Shown: one piece after another, positions 22,853 through 31,226 of the stretch
Layout of the letters: every line of letters starts with the position of its first letter
Position numbering within the stretch: the first letter of the stretch is position 1
DNA from: Paracoccus haematequi
Lineage (GTDB): Bacteria; Pseudomonadota; Alphaproteobacteria; Rhodobacterales; Rhodobacteraceae
Assembly (NCBI RefSeq): GCF_900631945.1
Contig: NZ_UZWE01000041.1
Span: 1-36,974 of the forward strand
Reading direction: 5' to 3'
DNA: 36,974 nucleotides
Translations under genes and position numbers: made by a program
The notes under the pieces: model-generated
What the model was told of the DNA's origin: nothing
Database searches by the model: none
What the model saw: the letters and a program-made list of their open reading frames with translations, nothing else

Positions 22853-24124
22853 CTATTCCGTGGCGATGGCCTGCGGATCGGCGATGGGCGCCGCCTGCGC
22901 CATGGCCACCATCTGCGCCAGTTCGGGATCGGCGTTCAGGTCGGCCAAGGCAAAGCTGCCCGTCACGTCTTCGGGCGACAGCTTGATGTTCTTGACCACC
23001 TGCGGACCGGGTGCAGCAGGACCATAGGTCTGGCCGTTCACCGCGAAATAGACCGCGCCCGAATTGCCGGTGCGCAGGACCGGCGGTTCCTCAAGCGTCG
23101 GCAGGGTGAAGCGTTCCCCGGCATCCATGATCTTTTCCAGCAGGACCGTGCCATCGGCCGAGGTCACGCGCACCCAGGCGGGCCGCGCCGCCAGCAGCTC
23201 CAGGGCGGGCGCGTCGGGGGCCACGGTGATCGCGCCCGGCTGTTCCGGCATCGGCGGGCCGAAGGCCGCGTTGCCTGCCTCGGCCAGGGCGCGCTGAATG
23301 TCGGTTGCAGCGGCGACGGGGGCAGCCTGGGCGACGGCCACGTCCTGCGGCGCGGGAACCTGGGCCAGGCCGGGATCGATGGCGGCGATGGGACCGTCGC
23401 GCGCGGTCAGGACCGGCGCTTCCAGGATCTGCGGACGATACAGCCTGTCCAGCCCCTCGGGCTGCGGCAGGGCCTGGGCCAGGTCGGTGGTGTCGGACAG
23501 ATCCAGGGCGGGTTCGGCCATGCCCGACCCCTGGACCGGATCCAGCGCGGTGACGACGCCCGGCGCATTCTCGCCCGGTGTCAGGGTCACGCGCTGAACC
23601 TCTTGCAGAAGGGCCCAACCGCCGTAACCCAGTCCGCAGACCAGGGCGATCAGAACCAGAAGGGCGCCGATGGCGCGCGGTTCGATATCCGACCAGAAGC
23701 TTTCCTGCTGGGGAATGAACAGCGCCTTGGGATTGGCCAGGGCCTCGACCGGGTCGGAGGGCCGCTTGGCAGGTTTCGGCCCGGCGGCGGTGGGCGCCAT
23801 GCCATGCGTGGGCTGGAAACCCGATTCCAGGCAGAACCGCCGGAAGGTCCAGTCGGTATCCATGCCCAGATAACGCGCATAGGACCGGACATAGCCCGAC
23901 ACGAAGCTGGGGGTGTCGAAGGCGGTGATGTCGCAATTCTCGATCGCGGCGACGTAAGAGGCCCGGATGCGCAATTCGCGCTGCACATCCAGCAACGACT
24001 TGCCCATGGTCGCCCGTTCGCCCCGCATGATGTCGCCAAGGCGCGTGTCGTTGTCGAGGAAATGGTCCACTTCCTCCACCTGCCTATTCTCCTCTGCCGG
24101 GTAATCAACCCGCAGCCTGCTCAT
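22853..24124 (-). CDS. rodZ: RodZ-like cytoskeletal membrane protein
   Basis: A 423-residue protein with the RodZ layout. A cytoplasmic helix-turn-helix of the HTH_25 type lies at residues ~28-100 (LGDIMRGERATMGKSLLDVQ, then SYVAAIENCD, then SYARYLGMD). One membrane helix is at ~151-173 (AIGALLVLIALVCGLGYGGW), followed by a long proline/alanine-rich linker and a C-terminal DUF4115 beta domain (~330-400, with TVLLEKIMDAGERFTLP). RodZ links MreB to the cell-wall synthesis machinery in rods. Paracoccus-like cells are often coccoid, so the role may differ. The start at 24124 has no strong ribosome binding site in view. hemA ends 110 bases upstream on the same strand. Confidence 0.82.
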   Translation of the reverse strand: MSRLRVDYPAEENRQVEEVDHFLDNDTRLGDIMRGERATMGKSLLDVQRELRIRASYVAAIENCDITAFDTPSFVSGYVRSYARYLGMDTDWTFRRFCLESGFQPTHGMAPTAAGPKPAKRPSDPVEALANPKALFIPQQESFWSDIEPRAIGALLVLIALVCGLGYGGWALLQEVQRVTLTPGENAPGVVTALDPVQGSGMAEPALDLSDTTDLAQALPQPEGLDRLYRPQILEAPVLTARDGPIAAIDPGLAQVPAPQDVAVAQAAPVAAATDIQRALAEAGNAAFGPPMPEQPGAITVAPDAPALELLAARPAWVRVTSADGTVLLEKIMDAGERFTLPTLEEPPVLRTGNSGAVYFAVNGQTYGPAAPGPQVVKNIKLSPEDVTGSFALADLNADPELAQMVAMAQAAPIADPQAIATE

Positions 24125-24234
24125 GACCTGTCCGCCTCATCGCCCAATGCCGGAAACGCCCGAATCAGACGTTACCTTTTGTTGTTTAACGCGAGCTTAT
24201 CACGCAGGCGAGAGCAGTTCATCCGCCGAATGTA

Positions 24235-25464
24235 TCAGGCGCTCATTTCCTGGCGGTTGAGTGCGCAATGCGACCACAACTTGTCCATTGCCTTGACCAG
24301 ATGATCGATCTGGCGGGGCGCATGGACCGGGGACGGGGTGAAGCGCAGCCGTTCCGTGCCGCGCGGCACGGTGGGGAAGTTGATCGGCTGGACATAGATG
24401 CCATAGTCCCGCAGCAGCATGTCCGACAGCATCTTGCAGTGGACAGGATGGCCGACATGGACCGGCACGATATGGCTGCCGTGGTCGATGATCGGCATTC
24501 CCAGGGACTTCAGCCGCATCTTCAGGATCCGGGCGTGCAGTTGCTGGGCGTCGCGCAGGTGCTGGCCCTCGGCCCCCTTCAGGAAGGCGATCGAGGCCGC
24601 GGCCCCCGCCGCCACCGCGGGCGGCAGAGAGGTCGTGAAGATGAAGCCCGGCGCATAGGACCGGATCGCGTCCATCATCTTGGCCGTCCCGGCGATATAG
24701 CCGCCGAAGACGCCGAAGGCCTTGCCCAGGGTGCCGTTGAAGATGTCGATGCGGTCCATCAGCCCGTCGCGTTCCGCCACGCCGCCGCCGCGCGGCCCGT
24801 ACATGCCGACCGCATGAACCTCGTCCAGATAGGTCAGGGCGTTGAATTCGTCCGCCAGATCGCAGATCGCCTTGATCGGACCGAAATCGCCGTCCATCGA
24901 ATAGATGGACTCAAAGGCGATCAGCTTGGGCAGGGCCGGATCGTCGGCGGCCAGCAACTGCCGCAGATGGGCAACGTCGTTGTGGCGGAAAATCCGCTTG
25001 GCGCCGTCGAAGCGCTTGATCCCCTCGATCATGGACGCATGATTCAGCTCGTCCGAATAGATGATCAGGCCGGGAAACAGCTTGCGCAGCGTCGAAAGCG
25101 TCGCGTCATTGGCGATATAGGCGCTGGAAAACACCAGGGCCGCTTCCTTGCCGTGCAGATCGGCCAGTTCGGCCTCCAGCCTTTTATGATAGACGGTGGT
25201 GCCGGAAATGTTGCGCGTCCCGCCCGACCCGGCGCCTACGGCGTCCAGGGCCTCGTGCATCGCCTCCAGCACCACGGAATGCTGGCCCATGCCCAGATAG
25301 TCGTTGCCGCACCAGACGGTGATGTCCTGCGTTTCGCCATCGGGGCGCGTCCAGACGGCCTGTGGGAATTGACCCTTCGTCCGCTCGATGTCGATGAAGG
25401 TGCGATAGCGCCCTTCCTCATGCAGCCGACCGATAGCCTGGTCCAGGGCGGCATCATAATTCAT
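24235..25464 (-). CDS. hemA: 5-aminolevulinate synthase
   Basis: A 409-residue PLP enzyme that condenses glycine and succinyl-CoA to 5-aminolevulinate, the first step of the C4 haem and chlorophyll pathway of alphaproteobacteria. The opening is [20 protein letters not shown], with [12 protein letters not shown], the [11 protein letters not shown] loop (residues ~79-89), and the PLP lysine K248 in GTLGKAFG, the same number as in characterised ALAS proteins. Length is normal. The start at 25464 is preceded by AAGGGA on the minus strand; the frame extends upstream to 25590, but that part covers the regulatory region. An FnrL-like box lies 64 bases upstream. It could be named hemT if a second copy exists elsewhere. 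Confidence 0.95.
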   Translation of the reverse strand: MNYDAALDQAIGRLHEEGRYRTFIDIERTKGQFPQAVWTRPDGETQDITVWCGNDYLGMGQHSVVLEAMHEALDAVGAGSGGTRNISGTTVYHKRLEAELADLHGKEAALVFSSAYIANDATLSTLRKLFPGLIIYSDELNHASMIEGIKRFDGAKRIFRHNDVAHLRQLLAADDPALPKLIAFESIYSMDGDFGPIKAICDLADEFNALTYLDEVHAVGMYGPRGGGVAERDGLMDRIDIFNGTLGKAFGVFGGYIAGTAKMMDAIRSYAPGFIFTTSLPPAVAAGAAASIAFLKGAEGQHLRDAQQLHARILKMRLKSLGMPIIDHGSHIVPVHVGHPVHCKMLSDMLLRDYGIYVQPINFPTVPRGTERLRFTPSPVHAPRQIDHLVKAMDKLWSHCALNRQEMSA

Positions 25465-25527
25465 TGCGGGCGTTCCCTTGCATAGCTGGCTGGGTGCAAT
25501 CATTGTCAGATCGCGCGCGGTCTTGCG

Positions 25528-25541
25528 TTGATACATGTCAA
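25528..25541 (-). promoter_or_regulatory. FNR/FnrL-type binding site upstream of hemA
   Basis: TTGATACATGTCAA matches the FNR consensus TTGAT-N4-ATCAA with a single difference in the second half. It lies 64 bases upstream of the hemA start and 90 bases before the divergent M20 gene. FnrL control of hemA is established in Rhodobacter, so oxygen-dependent control of haem synthesis is likely here. Confidence 0.65.
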
Positions 25542-25630
25542 ACGACGCGAATGACAGGTTAAAATTGTCGCAGGTCGACCAAAGGACCATGCAAAAATCC
25601 TATAAAACGACTCGGAAAGCAGAGGACAGG

Positions 25631-27016
25631 ATGACACAGGATACCACATTGGACGCCGTCCTGGATCGGCTGGATCGGGGCCTGGACGCCGCGCTCGACC
25701 GGCTTTGCGCCTTTCTGCGCATCCCCTCGATCTCGACCGATCCGGCCCATGCGGGCGATGTGCGGGCGGCGGCCGAGTGGCTGCGCGACGAATTGGCGGG
25801 GCTGGGCTTTGACGCCTCGATCCGCGACACGGCGGGCCATCCGATGGTGGTCGCCCGGTCGCAGCCCGGCGGGGCGCGGCCCCTGCTGTTCTATGGCCAT
25901 TACGACGTGCAGCCGGTCGATCCGTTGTCCCTGTGGGACCGCCCGCCCTTCGATCCGCTGATCGACGATACGCCGGACGGCAAGGTCATCCGCGCGCGCG
26001 GCGCGTCCGACGACAAGGGCCAGCTGATGACCTTCGTCGAGGCGTTCCGTGCCTGGCGCGACGTCCACGGCGAACTGCCCAGCGACCTGATCCTGCTGTT
26101 CGAGGGAGAGGAGGAATCCGGCTCACCCTCGCTGCGGCCGTTCCTGCGCGACAACGCCGACGAGCTGCGGGCGTCGCTGGCGATGATCTGCGACACCGAA
26201 CTGTTCGGCGGCACCCGCCCGGCCATCGTCACGCAGCTGCGCGGCCTGGTGGGCGAGGAGGTCGTGATCCGCGGCGCCGACCGCGACCTGCATTCCGGCC
26301 TCTTCGGCGGGCTGGCGGCCAATCCGATCATGGTCCTGGCCCAGGCGCTCGCCGCGCTGAAGGACGCCGACGGCCGCGTCACCCTGCCCGGCTTCTACGA
26401 CGGCGTGCAGGATCTGACGCCCGATCTGCGCCGCGACTGGGAATCGCTGGGCTTCGACGCGGGCGCGATGCTGGGCCGGGTGGGCCTGTCCGATCCGATC
26501 GGCGAAAGGGGCCGAACGCCGGTCGAGATGGCCTGGAACCGCCCCACCGCCGAAATCAACGGCATCGCCGGCGGCTATGCCGGCGAGGGATTCAAGACCG
26601 TGCTTCCGGCCGAGGCGCGCGCCAAGGTCAGCTTCCGCCTGACCGGCACCCAGGATCCGGCGGCGATCCGCGCCGCCTTCCGCGACCATGTGCGCGGCTT
26701 CCTGCCGCCCGACTGCACGGTGGAATTCCACGAACACGGCGGCAGCCCGGCCAGCGTGATGGATACCTCGGACCCGGCCTTCACCGCCGCGCGCCGCGCC
26801 CTGGGCGACGAATGGGGGCAGGACGCCGCCTTCATCGGCAGCGGCGGGTCGATCCCCATCGCGGGGGATTTCAAGTCCATCCTGGGCATGGATTCGATGC
26901 TGGTGGGCTTTGCCCGCGACGACGACCGCATCCATTCCCCGAACGAGAAATACGACGTGAACAGCTTCGCCAAGGGGGCGCGGTCCTGGGCGCGGATCAT
27001 CGCCGCGCTGCGATAA
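25631..27016 (+). CDS. M20-family metallopeptidase (dipeptidase)
   Basis: A 461-residue member of the M20 (ArgE/DapE/CPG2-like) family. Metal and catalytic motifs are LLFYGHYDVQPVDPL (H and D, residues ~80-94), RGASDDKGQL (bridging aspartate, ~125), the general base pair in FEGEEESGS (~158), and a late HSPNEKYDVNSF. The inserted dimerisation domain spans about 200-370. Such enzymes cut C-terminal residues from dipeptides or acylated amino acids. AGAGGACAGG precedes the ATG at 25631; upstream in-frame ATGs overlap the promoter region shared with hemA. No signal peptide, so cytosolic. Confidence 0.9.
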   Translation: MTQDTTLDAVLDRLDRGLDAALDRLCAFLRIPSISTDPAHAGDVRAAAEWLRDELAGLGFDASIRDTAGHPMVVARSQPGGARPLLFYGHYDVQPVDPLSLWDRPPFDPLIDDTPDGKVIRARGASDDKGQLMTFVEAFRAWRDVHGELPSDLILLFEGEEESGSPSLRPFLRDNADELRASLAMICDTELFGGTRPAIVTQLRGLVGEEVVIRGADRDLHSGLFGGLAANPIMVLAQALAALKDADGRVTLPGFYDGVQDLTPDLRRDWESLGFDAGAMLGRVGLSDPIGERGRTPVEMAWNRPTAEINGIAGGYAGEGFKTVLPAEARAKVSFRLTGTQDPAAIRAAFRDHVRGFLPPDCTVEFHEHGGSPASVMDTSDPAFTAARRALGDEWGQDAAFIGSGGSIPIAGDFKSILGMDSMLVGFARDDDRIHSPNEKYDVNSFAKGARSWARIIAALR

Positions 27017-27023
27017 GGAAAAA

Positions 27024-27042
27024 GGCGGGGAAAACCCCCGCC
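27024..27042 (+). terminator. hairpin after the M20 gene
   Basis: GGCGGGG (27024-27030) pairs with CCCCGCC (27036-27042) across AAAAC, eight bases after the M20 stop. A short pyrimidine run (CTCCTCTT) follows in place of a T-tract. Confidence 0.5.
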
Positions 27043-27045
27043 CTC

Positions 27046-27105
27046 CTCTTCTGTGCCGAAATATCCCGGGGTGAGGTCCGCAGGACCGAGGGGCAGCGCC
27101 CCTTA
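27046..27105 (-). repeat. Rhodobacterales-type intergenic repeat, copy B
   Basis: On the minus strand it begins at the TAA of the lytic transglycosylase gene and reads GGGGCGCTGCCCC, then a second stem (GGTCCTGCGGACC), then CACCCCGGGATATTTCGGCA and CAGAAGAG. Copy A has the same order and also starts at a TAA stop, with the identical GCACAGAAG end. Confidence 0.65.
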
Positions 27106-27723
27106 CGCCTTCGGCTGGCAATAGCTCTGGCTGCTGGTCCAGGCGGCGATGTCGGCACGCTTCGAGGCATTGCGCAGCGGCGCCCAGTCGCGGGCGATGC
27201 CGCGCCAGCCGCCTTCGGCCTGGGCGACGGCATTGTCGCGGGCCACCTGCCGCGACATGATCTTGACCGCGCAGGACATGTTGTCGCCGCCGTTCCTGAT
27301 GTTGCCGTCGCAGCCGTAATGGCGCCAGGTCGCGGGCGAGATCTGCATCAGGCCCAGCCACTTGCCGCCGCCGCCGCTGGCCTGCGGGTTATAGGTGCTT
27401 TCGTGCTTGGCCACCGCCGACAGCAGACCCGCCCAGAACGCCTTGCGCCCGGTGGTGTTCAGTTCGGCATAATTGGGGCAATAGGTGTGGATGTCGCCCG
27501 GCACGTTCGACAGGATCGTGACCCCCTCGCGGTCCAGGGCGGCCAGCGTGGCCTGCGTCCACTGCTCGGACCCGGCTGCCTGTCCCCACCGCATCGGCGG
27601 CTTGCTTGCCAACTGCATCTGCTGCGCGTCGGCCTGCGCCTTGCTTTCGGTTTGCGGGGACAGGGTGGACTGGCACGCGGCCAGAAACGCCAGGGCGGCC
27701 AGGGGCACAAGCGCAGCGCGCAT
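27103..27723 (-). CDS. lipoprotein lytic transglycosylase (SLT domain)
   Basis: A 206-residue secreted protein with a lipobox leader (ALAFLAAC, cysteine at ~17) and a C-terminal SLT fold. The catalytic glutamate is in VAKHESTYNPQ (residues ~103-113), followed by KWLGLMQISPATWRHYGC (~120-138) and a helical end with DNAVAQAEGGWRGIARDW. Lytic transglycosylases cut peptidoglycan to anhydromuropeptides in the periplasm. Cysteines in NYAEL-adjacent TYCPN, HYGCD, MSCAV and SYCQP suggest two disulphides. The gene is divergent from gatB, with a 294-base gap between them. Confidence 0.87.
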   Translation of the reverse strand: MRAALVPLAALAFLAACQSTLSPQTESKAQADAQQMQLASKPPMRWGQAAGSEQWTQATLAALDREGVTILSNVPGDIHTYCPNYAELNTTGRKAFWAGLLSAVAKHESTYNPQASGGGGKWLGLMQISPATWRHYGCDGNIRNGGDNMSCAVKIMSRQVARDNAVAQAEGGWRGIARDWAPLRNASKRADIAAWTSSQSYCQPKA

Positions 27724-28017
27724 CAGAACCTCAAAGGGTTGTTTCGTCAGCCCATCCCCTTATCCGGCCCGGAAAATCGCGCAAGCCTGCCGCGGAATCG
27801 TCGGCGGCATCGCGCCAAGCGACGGATTTCCGATGGTCGGAAATCCGCCGATGGCCCGTTTAACACCCCGGCGTTAACGACTTATGCGCCCGTTTCGTGC
27901 CAACCCGCGATTCGCCGGAGCCTGCCGCTTTTGGCCCGCCGCCCCCGTGACATCATCGGCGCGCTGACCTAAAAGACCTGCACCTGCAAAATCCGCCAGC
28001 CCGATCTGAGGTTTCCG
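27724..28017. other. intergenic gap between lytic transglycosylase gene and gatB
   Basis: This divergent gap should hold both promoters, but no clear -35/-10 pair stands out. It contains one perfect 11-base-pair hairpin (27823-27847) and a GTTTAAC..GTTAAC near-palindrome at about 27858-27878. No convincing reading frame is present. Confidence 0.4.
27823..27847. promoter_or_regulatory. perfect inverted repeat upstream of gatB
   Basis: CGGATTTCCGA (27823-27833) and TCGGAAATCCG (27837-27847) are perfect reverse complements around TGG. There is no T-tract. It could be an operator for a dimeric regulator, or an RNA hairpin in the gatB leader. No known regulator consensus was matched. Confidence 0.4.
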
Positions 28018-29547
28018 ATGCTCGACCATCTTTCCTTCACCGCGCCCCAGCCCAAGACCATCGCCGGGGCCAAGGGCGACTGGGAACTGGTCATCGGACT
28101 CGAGGTCCATGCCCAGGTCGCCTCGAACGCCAAGCTGTTTTCCGGCGCCTCGACCGGCTTCGGGGCGGAACCGAACAGCCATGTGGCCTTCGTCGATGCC
28201 GCCATGCCGGGGATGCTGCCGGTCATCAACGAATTCTGCGTGGCCCAGGCGGTGCGCACGGGCCTGGGCTTGAAGGCCGCGATCAACCTGCGCTCGGCCT
28301 TCGACCGCAAGAACTATTTCTACCCGGACCTGCCGCAGGGCTACCAGATCAGCCAGCTTTATCACCCCATCGTGGGCGAGGGCGAGGTGATCGTGGACAT
28401 GGCGCCCGGCGTCGCCCGCCGCGTCCGCATCGAACGCATCCACCTGGAACAGGACGCGGGCAAGTCGATCCACGACATGGATCCGACCATGTCCTTCGTC
28501 GACCTGAACCGCACCGGCGTCGCCCTGATGGAAATCGTCAGCCGCCCCGACATCCGCAGCCCCGAGGAGGCGGCGGCCTATGTCGCGAAGCTGCGCCAGA
28601 TCATGCGCTATCTGGGCACCTGCGACGGCAACATGCAGAACGGCAACCTGCGCGCCGACGTGAACGTCAGCGTCTGCAAGCCGGGCGATTACGAACGCTA
28701 TCAGGAAACGCAGGACTTCAGCCACCTGGGCACCCGCTGCGAGATCAAGAACATGAACTCGCTGCGCTTCATCCAGGCCGCCATCGAATACGAGGCGCGC
28801 CGCCAGATCGCCATTATCGAGGATGGCGGCACGGTGGTGCAGGAAACCCGCCTGTATGATCCCGACAAGGGCGAGACGCGGTCGATGCGGTCGAAAGAGG
28901 AAGCGCACGATTACCGCTACTTCCCCGACCCCGACCTGCTGCCGCTGGACATCGAACAGGCCTGGGTCGATGAGATCGCAGGCCGGATGCCCGAACTGCC
29001 GGATGAGAAGAAGGCCCGTTTCGTCAAGGAAATGGGCCTGTCGGAATACGACGCGGGCGTGCTGACCGCCGAGGTCGAGAACGCCGATTACTTCGAGGCG
29101 GTGGTCGGTGGCGGAGAGACGGGGGGCCGCGACGGCAAGATGGCCGCGAACTGGGTCATCAACGAACTGTTCGGCCGCCTGAACAAGGAAGGCCTCAGCG
29201 TCGAGACGTCGCCCGTCTCGGCAGCCCAGCTTGGCGGCGTGATCGACCTGATCGCCCGCGGCGACATTTCCGGCAAGATCGCCAAGGAACTGTTCGAGAT
29301 CCTCTGGGCCGAAGGGGGCGATCCCGCGCAGATCGTGGAAAGCCGCGGCATGAAGCAGGTCACCGACCTGGGCGCCATCGAAAAGGCGGTGGACGACATC
29401 ATCGCGGCCAACCCCGCCCAGGTGGAAAAGGCCAAGGCCAATCCGAAACTGGCCGGCTGGTTCGTGGGCCAGGTGCTGAAGGCCACCGGCGGCAAGGCCA
29501 ATCCGGCGGCGGTCAACGACCTGGTCGCCCGGAAGCTGGGCATGTGA
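28018..29547 (+). CDS. gatB: Asp-tRNA(Asn)/Glu-tRNA(Gln) amidotransferase subunit B
   Basis: A 509-residue GatB, full length. Marks are [20 protein letters not shown] (residues ~22-41), [17 protein letters not shown] (~100-116), [14 protein letters not shown] (~142), [20 protein letters not shown] (~170-189), a middle [20 protein letters not shown] (~288-307), and the helical YqeY-like tail ending [17 protein letters not shown]. GatB phosphorylates and transamidates mischarged tRNAs together with GatA and GatC, neither of which is in this window; split gat loci are common in alphaproteobacteria. The start at 28018 is the family start; the ribosome binding site (GAGG a few bases before) is adequate. 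Confidence 0.96.
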   Translation: MLDHLSFTAPQPKTIAGAKGDWELVIGLEVHAQVASNAKLFSGASTGFGAEPNSHVAFVDAAMPGMLPVINEFCVAQAVRTGLGLKAAINLRSAFDRKNYFYPDLPQGYQISQLYHPIVGEGEVIVDMAPGVARRVRIERIHLEQDAGKSIHDMDPTMSFVDLNRTGVALMEIVSRPDIRSPEEAAAYVAKLRQIMRYLGTCDGNMQNGNLRADVNVSVCKPGDYERYQETQDFSHLGTRCEIKNMNSLRFIQAAIEYEARRQIAIIEDGGTVVQETRLYDPDKGETRSMRSKEEAHDYRYFPDPDLLPLDIEQAWVDEIAGRMPELPDEKKARFVKEMGLSEYDAGVLTAEVENADYFEAVVGGGETGGRDGKMAANWVINELFGRLNKEGLSVETSPVSAAQLGGVIDLIARGDISGKIAKELFEILWAEGGDPAQIVESRGMKQVTDLGAIEKAVDDIIAANPAQVEKAKANPKLAGWFVGQVLKATGGKANPAAVNDLVARKLGM

Positions 29548-29551
29548 GGGA

Positions 29552-29569
29552 CCGGCGGCCTGCCGCCGG
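29552..29569 (+). terminator. hairpin after gatB
   Basis: CCGGCGGC (29552-29559) and GCCGCCGG (29562-29569) are reverse complements with almost no spacer, starting five bases after the gatB stop. There is no T-tract. Confidence 0.45.
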
Positions 29570-29629
29570 AACATCCCACAGGCTGTCAAGTTACAAGGCG
29601 CGGCCCGCCGGAAAAGAAGGAAGCATCCC

Positions 29630-30067
29630 TTGAGCCATTTCGAATACAGCGTCGTGCCCGCACCCTCGCGTGGCGAAAAGGCCAAGGACGCCAAGACGCC
29701 GGGCGACCGCTATGCCGTCGCCCTGACTGCCGAACTGAACCGCATGGCGCGCGACGGCTGGGAATATGTCCGCGCCGACGTGCTGCCCAGCGAGGAACGC
29801 AGCGGCCTGACCGGGCGCAGCACCGTGTATCACAACCTGCTGGTCTTCCGCCGCGCGGTTTCAGCCCCGGCAGCCGGGACGATGGCGCGCCAGCCGCAGC
29901 CGGAATACCCCGCCGCAGCCTCCCCCGCGCGCGCGCCGGAACCCGTGCCGGCTCTGCCGCAGGCGGCGGCGCCGCAGCCCAGCGATCATTCCACAGGCGG
30001 CCCCGTCGTCGCGGCGACGGAAGACGCAACGCCCCCTGCCCCTCGCACCGCCCCGTCACAAGGATAG
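29630..30067 (+). CDS. DUF4177-domain protein
   Basis: A 145-residue protein. Residues ~3-77 form a DUF4177-like domain (FEYSVVPAPSRG at the start, then AELNRMARDGWEYVRADVLP and VYHNLLVFRRAV), followed by a disordered tail rich in alanine and proline. The start is a TTG at 29630 after GAAGGA at 29616-29621; no in-frame ATG lies before the domain. Function of the family is unknown. It follows gatB by 82 bases and is convergent with the amidotransferase gene, three bases away. Confidence 0.75.
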   Translation: MSHFEYSVVPAPSRGEKAKDAKTPGDRYAVALTAELNRMARDGWEYVRADVLPSEERSGLTGRSTVYHNLLVFRRAVSAPAAGTMARQPQPEYPAAASPARAPEPVPALPQAAAPQPSDHSTGGPVVAATEDATPPAPRTAPSQG

Positions 30068-30070
30068 CGG

Positions 30071-30865
30071 TCAGGCCGCGCGGGCCTGCACCGGCGGGAC
30101 GAACGGCTGCACCGTCACGCTGTCGCGGTCAAAGATGCAGAAGCTGCCCGGCGGCACCTCGGTCCAGTCGTTCTCATCGGTTTCCAGCGGCTCGGACACC
30201 ACGGCGCGGCCGTTGCGGGTCTGGGACCAGCGGTGGAACAGGCTGGGCGCCTGATCGTCGCTGGCATGGCGGATCGCGTAAAGGCGCTGCCCATCGGAAA
30301 ACGCGCAGGCCGCCCGCACATGGGGCGCGCTGCCCCGCCGCATCGCCAGGTCGGTCAGCCGCGCCATCGCCCGTTCCATCGCGCCCTTGGGATCGCGGTC
30401 CAGCCCCTCGCCCAGGGCGATCAGGAACAGCGCTTCGCTGTCCGTGGCGCCTTTGCGGTGAGGATAGAATTCGTCGGTGATCATCACGTCGGCATCGCGG
30501 CGAAAACCGTCATAGCCGCCGAACTGGCCGTTATGCATGAAGCTCCACCGGCCGGCGACGAAGGGGTGGCAGTTGGTCCGGCTGGTCGCCGTTCCGGTGG
30601 ATGCGCGGACATGCGCCATGAACAGCCCCGACCGCACCTGCGCCACAAGGCTGTGCAGGTTCGGATCGGACCAGGCGGGCATCACGTCGCGGTAAAGCCC
30701 CGGCTCGGGCCGGTCGCCATACCAGGCCAGCCCGAACCCGTCCGCGTTGACCGCCGTGACGCAGCGCCGCGCGCCCTGACTTTGCCGGATCAGCGAGTGA
30801 TCCGGGCGGCTGACGATGTCTTCCAGAAAGATCGGTTGGCCCACATAGGCGGCCCAACGGCACAT
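30071..30865 (-). CDS. class II glutamine amidotransferase (YafJ/EgtC-like)
   Basis: A 264-residue Ntn-type glutaminase domain with the catalytic Cys2 exposed after removal of Met1 (MCRWAAYVGQP). Other marks are ADGFGLAWYG (~residues 41-50), HVRASTG (~86-92), NCHPF (~99-103), FMHNGQFGGYD (~109-119) and TDSEALFLIAL (~141-151). The family takes ammonia from glutamine; members act in ergothioneine processing or have unknown roles (YafJ). No synthetase partner is fused or adjacent, so the acceptor is unknown. The start is set by the conserved MCR opening. Confidence 0.87.
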   Translation of the reverse strand: MCRWAAYVGQPIFLEDIVSRPDHSLIRQSQGARRCVTAVNADGFGLAWYGDRPEPGLYRDVMPAWSDPNLHSLVAQVRSGLFMAHVRASTGTATSRTNCHPFVAGRWSFMHNGQFGGYDGFRRDADVMITDEFYPHRKGATDSEALFLIALGEGLDRDPKGAMERAMARLTDLAMRRGSAPHVRAACAFSDGQRLYAIRHASDDQAPSLFHRWSQTRNGRAVVSEPLETDENDWTEVPPGSFCIFDRDSVTVQPFVPPVQARAA

Positions 30866-30926
30866 GACCCTGCCCCTTCGTGTCTTCTTTCCGTCATGAA
30901 TACCACGAAAGGATGAATAAAATAGC

Positions 30927-31226
30927 TTATTCTGCGGGCGGGGGCGTTTCCTCGACGATCACAAGGTCGCGTTCGGACGCGCCCTTGGCATGGGCCAGCG
31001 CCGCCTGATATTCGCTGCTGTTATAGCAGGCAACGGCGGCATCAAAGCTGGGAAAGCGGGCGACCACGTTGCGGGGGCGGTCGTTGCCCTCCATCTGCTG
31101 GTAACGCCCGCCGCGCGCCAGGAAGACCCCGCCATGCGCGGCGATCGCCGGACCTGCGGCCTGCGCGTATTTGGCGTAAGCCTCGGCATCGGTGACGCTC
31201 ACATGGGCAATCCACAGCGCGGTCAT
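30927..31226 (-). CDS. DUF1330-family protein
   Basis: A 99-residue protein of the DUF1330 family, a ferredoxin-like fold with unknown activity. Marks are [54 protein letters not shown] and the typical LVIVEE near the end. Its start overlaps the alaS stop (ATGA at 31223-31226), so it is coupled to alanyl-tRNA synthetase production. Confidence 0.87.
   Translation of the reverse strand: MTALWIAHVSVTDAEAYAKYAQAAGPAIAAHGGVFLARGGRYQQMEGNDRPRNVVARFPSFDAAVACYNSSEYQAALAHAKGASERDLVIVEETPPPAE

Noticed and set aside
25536..25556. PpsR/CrtJ site (TGT-N12-ACA) in front of hemA
   Set aside because: The TGT and ACA are separated by 15 bases, not 12, and no photosynthesis genes are in the window.
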